42,576 nt of DNA from a virus. The stretch lies in the IMG/VR virus record IMGVR_UViG_3300030329_003371, positions 1 through 42,576 of that record. One strand, given 5' to 3'. The translations under genes and the position numbers were made by a program. The notes below the pieces were generated by a model, which was not told the origin of the DNA, did no database searches, and saw nothing but the letters and a program-made list of their open reading frames with translations. Of this stretch, positions 22,716 to 29,235 are shown piece after piece; within the stretch, counting starts at the first letter, position 1, and each line of letters opens with the position of its first letter.

Positions 22716-23162
22716 TTAAAAGTTCATCTCAGCACTCACCGTGCCATGATAAGACTTTAGTTTCTTATTCAATTGCCACACATTATCATTAGCCCGATTA
22801 AAGATTTCTATCAATCGGTCTTCGGTGAGGTAATCCGGAAGGAGGAAGAACTCAGTTATCCCTCCCATACCATCTAGTGTACCAGACGGTAAATCAAAAT
22901 GCTCCTCTAGCTGAAAGTCTTTTGGACATAGTGCTTTAAATGCATGCTCCATACCAAAAGCTGCCGCTCGAGCAAGACTGTAAGACTCACTACTGCAGTA
23001 AACAGAAGCAAGTTCCTCAATCTTAAATAAATCGTAGCCTGGGTGATGAAATTTTGAACTCTTCCCAAAACGGTCCTCCAATAACCTACTATGTGACTTG
23101 GATATACCAGTCTTGTAAGCCTGCTTGTCATTACAACTCCACTTGAGCAAATAATTATTCAT
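22716..23162 (-). CDS. GIY-YIG / T5orf172-like protein candidate, 148 aa
   Basis: The N-terminus (LLKWSCNDKQAYKTGISKS then EDRFG) has the look of the degenerate GIY-YIG group with Y-K-x-G-I and a later Arg. GMEHAFKAL supplies the Glu expected in the middle helix, and GGITEFFLL resembles the family end. This would make it a small nuclease-like protein, but the match is to motifs only. It sits between folE and the short QueD-like gene, inside the deazaguanine cluster. An alternative is an unknown phage family. Confidence 0.4.
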   Translation of the reverse strand: MNNYLLKWSCNDKQAYKTGISKSHSRLLEDRFGKSSKFHHPGYDLFKIEELASVYCSSESYSLARAAAFGMEHAFKALCPKDFQLEEHFDLPSGTLDGMGGITEFFLLPDYLTEDRLIEIFNRANDNVWQLNKKLKSYHGTVSAEMNF

Positions 23163-23172
23163 TGGTCAACTC

Positions 23173-23874
23173 TCAGTTTAAGATAGACAGTCCTCTTGCA
23201 ATGTTGAGGAACTCACGACGCATCTCAGATGACTGCTCAGCAAACACACCCTCGACAGCTAGTGTACAAGTGCTTGATCCAGTATCTTGAATCCCTCTAC
23301 TCTTTACACAATAGTGCACCGCTTCAAGATATACAGCAACATCAGGTGTACCAGTAACAAACGAGATCGTTGCAGCAATCTGCTCAGTCAGTCTCTCTTG
23401 GACTTGAGGGCGCTTTGCAAAGAACTCTACGATACGATTCAACTTAGACAATCCAAGAACCTTAGCCTTAGGAATGTATGCAACACAGGCCTTACCATCA
23501 ATCACAACAAGATGGTGTTCACAGTTAGATTGGACATTGACATTACGTTCAACCACAAATGAGCCAGGTGAGTTCTTACCCATCTTATTCTCAATCGTAG
23601 TACACTTAGGAAACTGGCTGTAATCCAATCCCCAAAAGATTTCTTTGACCCACATCTTAGCAACACGATTAGGTGTATCCATCAGTGAGTCGTCAGTAAG
23701 ATCAAGACCGAGCGCCTTTAGTGCCTCAGTCATCTGACCTTTGATGAGCTCAATCTTTTGCTCAGCAGGCATATTTACCTTATCGGTCATTGGTGTTTCA
23801 AGACCAATGCTTTCCAGATGGTCTTTTACTTTCTGACCCAATACAGGATCAGACTTATAATCGGGGTGGCTCAT
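23173..23874 (-). CDS. folE: GTP cyclohydrolase I (FolE)
   Basis: I chose ATG 23874 because it overlaps the upstream stop as ATGA and has GGAGAAGGAG just before it. This gives 233 residues, normal for FolE. Signature parts are present: SNCEHHLVVIDG (zinc Cys and His), IPKAKVLGLSKLNRIVEFF, RPQVQERLT and HYCVKSRGI (third zinc ligand). It converts GTP to dihydroneopterin triphosphate, the first step to folate and to 7-deazaguanines. With queD and queE close by, the second use is more likely here. Confidence 0.95.
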   Translation of the reverse strand: MSHPDYKSDPVLGQKVKDHLESIGLETPMTDKVNMPAEQKIELIKGQMTEALKALGLDLTDDSLMDTPNRVAKMWVKEIFWGLDYSQFPKCTTIENKMGKNSPGSFVVERNVNVQSNCEHHLVVIDGKACVAYIPKAKVLGLSKLNRIVEFFAKRPQVQERLTEQIAATISFVTGTPDVAVYLEAVHYCVKSRGIQDTGSSTCTLAVEGVFAEQSSEMRREFLNIARGLSILN

Positions 23875-24356
23875 CTTTTCTCCTTCTCCGGTGGCAGTTC
23901 CCACGGGAATATAATCCAGTCTTTAGTATCTATTGATTTAGCTTTGAAGTCAACATTAAATATACTGGACGTCCTTTCCCACAATGCTGCGGTTTTTATA
24001 TTTTGTTTGACACGGCGTGGACCTAGAACATTGGCATCTGCAATATCTTCGAGTATTTGTGAGAATGTTTCACCAGAGTCGTTGATATCGTCCACTAGCA
24101 GAACCTGTTGATCACGAGACAAATAAAGACTTTCTTTGATTGCTCCGTCCCTCAATTGCCAAGTAATACTCTTCATAGGTCTACTAAGCAAATGTGACAG
24201 GTAAACGGAGGGCACGAGCCCACCTCTTGCTATTCCTACAATGAGGCTAGGGCTCCACTTCATATGCTCTGAAGATACTTCATCTTCATAGATTTGTATC
24301 CTCATAGCTATATCCTTGATATCCTTGTAATAGGTATCAATATTATACGGGATCAC
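23871..24356 (-). CDS. Gpt-like purine phosphoribosyltransferase, 161 aa
   Basis: The PRPP-binding motif VLLVDDINDSGETF is typical of type I phosphoribosyltransferases. LIVGIARGGLVPSVYLSHLL matches the N-terminal pyrophosphate loop region. The C-terminal DTKDWIIFPWEL resembles the substrate-binding end of xanthine-guanine phosphoribosyltransferase (DTWIEQPW in E. coli Gpt). It would make GMP or XMP from the free base and PRPP. It lies upstream of folE with a four-base overlap, consistent with feeding guanine back into GTP for FolE. Base specificity is not certain. Confidence 0.75.
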   Translation of the reverse strand: MIPYNIDTYYKDIKDIAMRIQIYEDEVSSEHMKWSPSLIVGIARGGLVPSVYLSHLLSRPMKSITWQLRDGAIKESLYLSRDQQVLLVDDINDSGETFSQILEDIADANVLGPRRVKQNIKTAALWERTSSIFNVDFKAKSIDTKDWIIFPWELPPEKEKR

Positions 24357-24565
24357 GCAAAGTGTTCCTTTAACGTCTCTAGCTTGTCTTGAGCTTCAGC
24401 CATTCTAGCTACCTGAGTATCTACAGCAGCAACTACGTCCGGATGTTCTCCTATACCTGCTGGGTTTTGTAAGTAAACAGTAATGTTGGCAGCTGCTTCA
24501 GCCATCTCAGCCTCATACTTTTTTTCAAGAGCCTCGATCATATCCGACTTGATCATATCCATCAT
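24353..24565 (-). CDS. Hypothetical helical protein, 70 aa
   Basis: Highly helical with a heptad-like pattern, no Cys and few aromatic residues. It overlaps both neighbours by four bases (ATGA style) and so is translated with the deazaguanine genes. The function is unknown. A structural or scaffold role is all that the composition suggests. Confidence 0.65.
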   Translation of the reverse strand: MMDMIKSDMIEALEKKYEAEMAEAAANITVYLQNPAGIGEHPDVVAAVDTQVARMAEAQDKLETLKEHFA

Positions 24566-24738
24566 TGTACTTGCTCCCTTAGTTCTTGGACTCTGTTCTC
24601 TAAGACATTAACAGCAGTCCTTAGGTGGCCAGTATCATGATCTGTGAACCTGCTTTTCAAAAGAGCAACTTCTTCAACCAGAACAACAATCCTGTCCACA
24701 ATGGCTCCATTGTTAGAAGCCTTTGCTTTAGTCGTCAT
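24562..24738 (-). CDS. Hypothetical coiled-coil protein, 58 aa
   Basis: A short helix with hydrophobic heptads (VDRIVVLVEEVALLKSRF, then VLENRVQELREQV), predicted to self-associate. I prefer ATG 24738 because GGAG stands six bases before it. An in-frame ATG at 24750 has a poorer site. The start lies inside the queD end. The function is unknown. Confidence 0.6.
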   Translation of the reverse strand: MTTKAKASNNGAIVDRIVVLVEEVALLKSRFTDHDTGHLRTAVNVLENRVQELREQVQ

Positions 24739-25198
24739 CAAATTCTCCATCTTCTCTGTGGCCTGTCTTCATGGCCATGTTGCTGTCCGTTTCACGGACT
24801 TCCACTTTGCAGCACCATATACGATCCTGCTCTCCATAATCTTTTAAGAAAATAGTATTTACATATTCATATAAGAATGTAGCTAAACCTTCACAACCAG
24901 TCTTTTCTACTTGAGTAATCTTAGCAAGACCAAGATCACCTAGCTTCAATAGATGATCACGATCTGGATCATCATCAGCTACTAACAATGTATGATCAAA
25001 CCAATCTTCAAGCAGATCTTTTAGAGGTCTAAGACCTCCAAAGTCCATTACCCAATTTCGAGTATCGAGCGTTTCGGACTCAAACTCAAAATGAAACGAA
25101 AGTGCATAACCATGAATTAGGTTACAATGACTATCAGCCCTCCATTGCCTATAGGCAACAGGACCAAGATGTTTGTAAGTTTTAGTAGAAATATACAT
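24728..25198 (-). CDS. queD: 6-carboxytetrahydropterin synthase QueD (variant)
   Basis: 156 residues in the T-fold family. The catalytic Cys25 and zinc His29 lie in SHCNLIHGY. The Asp68-His69 pair lies in WFDHTLLV, and Glu136 in EVRETDSNM completes the QueD site. MDFGGLRPLKDLLEDW matches the family core. The second histidine of the usual HGH is Tyr31 here, and the first zinc His is not at the usual spacing, so zinc may use His24 or His36. QueD turns dihydroneopterin triphosphate into 6-carboxytetrahydropterin. It follows the oxygenase gene directly. Confidence 0.85.
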   Translation of the reverse strand: MYISTKTYKHLGPVAYRQWRADSHCNLIHGYALSFHFEFESETLDTRNWVMDFGGLRPLKDLLEDWFDHTLLVADDDPDRDHLLKLGDLGLAKITQVEKTGCEGLATFLYEYVNTIFLKDYGEQDRIWCCKVEVRETDSNMAMKTGHREDGEFDDD

Positions 25199-25798
25199 CT
25201 ACTTGCCTCCATAGAATGAGTGAATGCCCGACGTCCGGTCTCGAGCTACGTGAGGATAATCCTCATTCTTTATCTTCATATTCCCACTGATTGATACACG
25301 AAGGCCACCGGTCTCGTTCCTTGTTGTATAGTGGGGCAACCAAGATGGAAAGACAATCAACAATCCCTCTTGAGGGGTCACAGAATGATTTCGGGTTTGG
25401 TTGTGTTGTTGCATCTGAAAGATTATATTACCACCTTTCATCTTATTAGGCAACCTTGGATAGTATACCCATGAAAGATTTAAGTTCTCATAGTCTTTCG
25501 GATTTCTATGACTATGTATCATAGTCGTAGCATTATCTTCTAAGATATGTGCCCATATCTCAGATAAGAAATATCTATCATCAATCGTTGAGTGAAACAC
25601 TTGCGTCACTTTATTCTTCAACATATCAACTACACGATGGTCAGGTATTCTTGAGTCTTCATTACCCGTTGCGTTTGGATCATCACTGATCTTCTTGTCT
25701 CTCCATTTCAAACACAAGTCTGTTAGAGTTTCATTTTCCATACCCTTGATGTGGGCCATCCCAACACCAACATAACTAACAGGGGTAATACTGACCAT
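25199..25798 (-). CDS. 2-oxoglutarate/Fe(II) oxygenase-like protein, 199 aa
   Basis: The start at 25798 follows GGAG by six bases. The candidate iron ligands are His95/His97 in MIHSHRNPKD and His156 in LIVFPSWLPHYT, with Arg167 in GLRVSISGNM for 2-oxoglutarate. This is the pattern of the conserved phage oxygenase group (TIGR02466-like). The usual Asp after the first His is not evident (HSH), a possible variation of the facial triad. It sits between queE and queD in the same transcript, so a role in a modified deazaguanine is conceivable but unproven. Confidence 0.65.
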   Translation of the reverse strand: MVSITPVSYVGVGMAHIKGMENETLTDLCLKWRDKKISDDPNATGNEDSRIPDHRVVDMLKNKVTQVFHSTIDDRYFLSEIWAHILEDNATTMIHSHRNPKDYENLNLSWVYYPRLPNKMKGGNIIFQMQQHNQTRNHSVTPQEGLLIVFPSWLPHYTTRNETGGLRVSISGNMKIKNEDYPHVARDRTSGIHSFYGGK

Positions 25799-25799
25799 T

Positions 25800-26705
25800 T
25801 TATACTCCTATGGCATTGCCCCAGAGATAAGCATGAACCCTAGCAGACACGTTGAAACCACGATCTAAAGCCATATTAGCCACCTCTCCAGCATCTTTAT
25901 ATTGATCTTCTACAGTTGCACCAACTGGCATGATCCATACAGGATAATCAATACCAGCATTTCTGAACAATGGAAGAACCTCATCTAACTCATCCCAACA
26001 TTCTTTTCGTCCATTCATTACAAACTTCAGCTGACCGTGTTTGCTTAACATCCTATATGTCTTCAAGTTATCTGGCTTAATGGCTTTACCTCTAGGTTCA
26101 CCAGAAACAGACCATAGCTTAGGACTCAATGACCAAAATATTTCACCATTGTAACAACCTTTGTTATTGAAGAAGGTAATGAACTCTTCAGTAATAGGTT
26201 GTGTACCATTCGTCTCGAATGTAATATTATTAGGACCTCTGTTCCCATTTCTTAATTCACTTACAATGCCTATAATAGCTTGCTGTGATCTTTTCAATAG
26301 TGGCTCACCACCTGTAACGCATAGATGTATATCTTGCCGACCAATATTTCCATAAGGCTGTACAAACTGATCAAAGGGAATTATATCAAGTAGTCTATCT
26401 GCTATTTCTTTAGCCGTCCCAGTTCTTTGCAATGCTCTGAATTTCTTATGCCACGAATAAGAACTGTCACAGCCTTTTTCAAATACTGGTAGTTCTTCTA
26501 GCGCGTTATACTCATCAGGATTGACTTTAAGGTACGGCAACTCATACGACGTTGGATCAGTTGGATCATCCTGTCCAAAACCATTACACTGCAGGTTGCA
26601 GGTAAAGAACCTCAACCACGCAGTAGGTACCCCAGTGTACTTTCCCTCACCCTGTGCAGAGTAAAAGATTTCACTATAATGGTAAACTGAGTCCTGTTTT
26701 ACCAT
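25800..26705 (-). CDS. queE: 7-carboxy-7-deazaguanine synthase QueE with split cluster motif
   Basis: 301 residues, longer than bacterial QueE (about 210-220). The N-terminus YSEIFYSAQGEGKYTGVP and CVTGGEPLL are diagnostic. The radical-SAM motif is odd: Cys36 and Cys40 are in place (TCNLQCNGFGQ), but the third position is Phe43. The next Cys is Cys79 in GCDSSYSW, which resembles the CDTxYxW that normally follows the third Cys. About 38 residues seem to be inserted between the second and third ligands. The enzyme would ring-contract carboxytetrahydropterin to 7-carboxy-7-deazaguanine. Confidence 0.85.
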   Translation of the reverse strand: MVKQDSVYHYSEIFYSAQGEGKYTGVPTAWLRFFTCNLQCNGFGQDDPTDPTSYELPYLKVNPDEYNALEELPVFEKGCDSSYSWHKKFRALQRTGTAKEIADRLLDIIPFDQFVQPYGNIGRQDIHLCVTGGEPLLKRSQQAIIGIVSELRNGNRGPNNITFETNGTQPITEEFITFFNNKGCYNGEIFWSLSPKLWSVSGEPRGKAIKPDNLKTYRMLSKHGQLKFVMNGRKECWDELDEVLPLFRNAGIDYPVWIMPVGATVEDQYKDAGEVANMALDRGFNVSARVHAYLWGNAIGV

Positions 26706-27312
26706 ACTTCTTTCTCCATTTCTTGAATGCCATGTCTCTTTTCAGTTTACTTACTTTCATGGTATAGTCAACGCCCATCAGATGATCATACTCATGCTGA
26801 AATACTCGTGACGTAATATCTTGAAATCTACGTGTGACTACATCCCCATAGGGATCCTGAAATCGTGCACGCACATATCGTGGTCTGTTGATTCTTAAAC
26901 TGAGACCTGGATATGACAGACATCCTTCCTCCAGAAGAATTTTATCATCTTCACTTAAATAGGTTATCTTTGGATTGAATACAGCATATGCTGGCTCACC
27001 CTCCATTACAAAAACACTTAAAGGTATACCAACTTGATTAGCGGCCAACCCGTACCCCATCTTTGATCTCATAAACTTGACTAGGGATGCTGATAGGTCT
27101 GCTGCATTCATTTGTGGATTCTTAAAATCAAACGGTTCGGTTTCTTTGTGAAGGTAGGTATTGTCAAAATCTAGTTCAAGCGTTCCATCTTTGTCATAGA
27201 TAAAAGCCTCATGCTTGTACCAGAAGGGGACAGCACCTTCCTGCGTTGTGTCAATCTCAAGTTGTTTGGGAAGCTCTTTGTCTTCCAGTCCTTCAATCTT
27301 TAGTGTTGCCAT
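26674..27312 (-). CDS. def: Peptide deformylase
   Basis: All three PDF motifs are present: GYGLAANQ (residues 86-93), EEGCLSYPG (Cys131 metal ligand) and FQHEYDHLMG (His173, His177 and Glu174). The 212 residues include an N-terminal extension of about 45 compared with typical phage forms. It removes the formyl group from nascent proteins. Marine phages often carry it, probably to keep up processing of phage or short-lived host proteins. It overlaps the carbamoyltransferase gene by 20 bases and QueE by 32. Confidence 0.95.
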   Translation of the reverse strand: MATLKIEGLEDKELPKQLEIDTTQEGAVPFWYKHEAFIYDKDGTLELDFDNTYLHKETEPFDFKNPQMNAADLSASLVKFMRSKMGYGLAANQVGIPLSVFVMEGEPAYAVFNPKITYLSEDDKILLEEGCLSYPGLSLRINRPRYVRARFQDPYGDVVTRRFQDITSRVFQHEYDHLMGVDYTMKVSKLKRDMAFKKWRKKYGKTGLSLPL

Positions 27313-28735
27313 TATACACCTTTACATTATATTTCTCTTCAAACATTTTACTGTCTTCGAGATCGTTCACCATTGGTTGGCCCTTTATGTTTAGACTTGT
27401 ATTTAGTAATATAGGACAGCTAGTTCGATGATAAAACTCTTCCAAAATATCTCTTAATGGTGAGTGCTTAGCTGATTGTTTACTAACAGTATGCACACGT
27501 GATGTTCCATCTACATGAACAACGGAAGGAATATCTTGCTTCCTTATACATGGAATAGCATATTGCATAAAGTCATAATTCTCTAATGTAGATACAGCAA
27601 AATAATCACTAGCATGCTCAGACAAAACTGATGGTGCAAAGGGTCTAAACTTCTGTCTCTTCTTTATTTCATTGACCTTGTCTTTGATATTGGGATCTCT
27701 TGGATCAGCTAGTAAGCTACGATTCCCAAGAGCCCTAGGACCAAACTCAGCACGGCCGGCGCTAACACCAACGATGCCATGATTAATAATGTGGTCAACG
27801 ACCGACGAGATATCATTCAGGTCTCCAGCATCTTTACCTGTAAAACAATGTTCGAAGTTTATTTTCTTTTTCTTCACCAACGCAGCTGCTCCTAATGACG
27901 ATCCTGCATCACCTGGATTAGGAAATATAAAGTGCCGCTTATTATTGAATATCTTTCTATTGGCTACAACATTATGAGCAACACCACCACCATAGACGAT
28001 AGGTCCATCAATCTTGTTTATCATACCCTTTAATAATCGTTCGGTCAACAGCTGAGCATTAAATGCCAGGTCTTCATCAGATGCATGTGGTGCAAAGTCT
28101 TTACAGCCTCTATCAAGGTTATGCTTCTTCATTAACCTTTTCATTGCCTCATATAAGGCTATGTTGTCTTTACCATAAGCAGCCATTCCCATCAGAATAT
28201 ACTCATCTTCCATTGGTTTTAATCCAACACGGTCAGTAATGGCTGAGTAGAATAAACCAATAGACAACGGAAACCTTATAGATGAGACCTTTTTATATCT
28301 TGCTACTTGTTTACCCAAGTAACTTTTTTCATACCAACAATTCCATTGACTAATGGTATCGAACTCACCTATAGCATCAACAACAAGTGCAGTAGCTTTT
28401 TCAAATGGTGAGCATTGGAATGCTGCAGCTGCATGAGATAAGTGATGACTAAAGCATTGGCTATACTTATAGCCTAGCTTTCTTGGCTTAAAAGCATAAG
28501 ACCATCTACGTTGATATAAATGTCTCAATGCCTTTATGTGAGGCCTTTCATAAAATGCAGCATGTTCCCATGTATATTTGTTATTAACATACTCCATGAA
28601 TTCAGGGCTTAGGTACTTGTTATTTTTAGTCTTTGAGAATCTTTCATCATGAGCCGCAAAGACAATTTCGTGACCATCAAGTATGGTCACGGCTGCATCA
28701 TGATAGCCCTCACTAAATCCAAGTACATTACTCAT
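27293..28735 (-). CDS. NodU/CmcH-family carbamoyltransferase, 480 aa
   Basis: The Kae1-like N-terminal domain shows GYHDAAVTILDG and DERFSKTKNN at residues 7-40, HHLSHAAAAF near 90-100, and GGGVAHNV. The C-terminal domain shows GRAEFGPRALGNRSLLADPRD in parts and KKRQKFRPFAPSVL. This is the O-carbamoyltransferase family (NodU, CmcH, TobZ), which moves a carbamoyl group from carbamoyl phosphate through an adenylate onto a hydroxyl. It is shorter than most members (about 550-600). The acceptor is unknown. Related genes occur in cyanophages. Confidence 0.9.
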   Translation of the reverse strand: MSNVLGFSEGYHDAAVTILDGHEIVFAAHDERFSKTKNNKYLSPEFMEYVNNKYTWEHAAFYERPHIKALRHLYQRRWSYAFKPRKLGYKYSQCFSHHLSHAAAAFQCSPFEKATALVVDAIGEFDTISQWNCWYEKSYLGKQVARYKKVSSIRFPLSIGLFYSAITDRVGLKPMEDEYILMGMAAYGKDNIALYEAMKRLMKKHNLDRGCKDFAPHASDEDLAFNAQLLTERLLKGMINKIDGPIVYGGGVAHNVVANRKIFNNKRHFIFPNPGDAGSSLGAAALVKKKKINFEHCFTGKDAGDLNDISSVVDHIINHGIVGVSAGRAEFGPRALGNRSLLADPRDPNIKDKVNEIKKRQKFRPFAPSVLSEHASDYFAVSTLENYDFMQYAIPCIRKQDIPSVVHVDGTSRVHTVSKQSAKHSPLRDILEEFYHRTSCPILLNTSLNIKGQPMVNDLEDSKMFEEKYNVKVYNGNTKD

Positions 28736-28755
28736 AAATGTATGGGTCCTGCTTT

Positions 28756-29232
28756 TTAAGTTTCTTCAGACGTCTCTTCTTCCGAAGCCTCTGTAACCAA
28801 TCTCGGAAACGCTGTAACATTTTCACGTGTGGTTACCTCCTGTCTTAATCCAGTCGTACTAAATTGATGCTGGCGTTTATTGTAATGCATCTTTATACCA
28901 AGATCCTTACCGGTATAATCTTTACCGTAATAATCTTCACCAATGATACGTACATGAATAGGAATATGTATAAGCAGGTCCAACAGGTTCTGTTCTGTCT
29001 CGTATGGTATGATCTCGTCAACATACTCAACAGCTTGTAGCTGAATATATCTTTCCATCATTGACTGTACAGGTTTATTCTTTTCAGGTCTATCGATAGT
29101 TGGATCTATCTGCAGTCCACATATTAGATAATCACATACTTGCTTTGCTTCTCTCAACATTAGTATATGACCTGCATGCAGCAAGTCAAATGAGGAGCAT
29201 GTAAAGCCTATAATTTCGTCTTCATCATTCAT
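28756..29232 (-). CDS. Cytidylyltransferase-like protein, 158 aa
   Basis: SSFDLLHAGHILML carries the HxGH nucleotide loop, and the C-terminal STTGLRQEV contains the T-x-G-x-R variant of the ISxTxxR motif. CGLQIDPTIDR and RIIGEDYYGK fit the glycerol-3-phosphate cytidylyltransferase-like (TagD) group. It would activate a phosphorylated alcohol or sugar with CTP or ATP. It lies between gp46 and the carbamoyltransferase with short gaps. The substrate is unknown. Confidence 0.8.
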   Translation of the reverse strand: MNDEDEIIGFTCSSFDLLHAGHILMLREAKQVCDYLICGLQIDPTIDRPEKNKPVQSMMERYIQLQAVEYVDEIIPYETEQNLLDLLIHIPIHVRIIGEDYYGKDYTGKDLGIKMHYNKRQHQFSTTGLRQEVTTRENVTAFPRLVTEASEEETSEET

Positions 29233-29235
29233 GAT

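Noticed and set aside
23173-23904. Longer FolE start at 23904
   Set aside because: The extra ten residues are encoded within the end of the phosphoribosyltransferase gene, and ATG 23874 has a strong GGAG-type site and an ATGA overlap.
21491-26705. A complete queuosine or archaeosine tRNA pathway
   Set aside because: No QueC, QueF, QueA or ArcS-type gene was found in the window, so only the CDG branch plus transglycosylase is supported.
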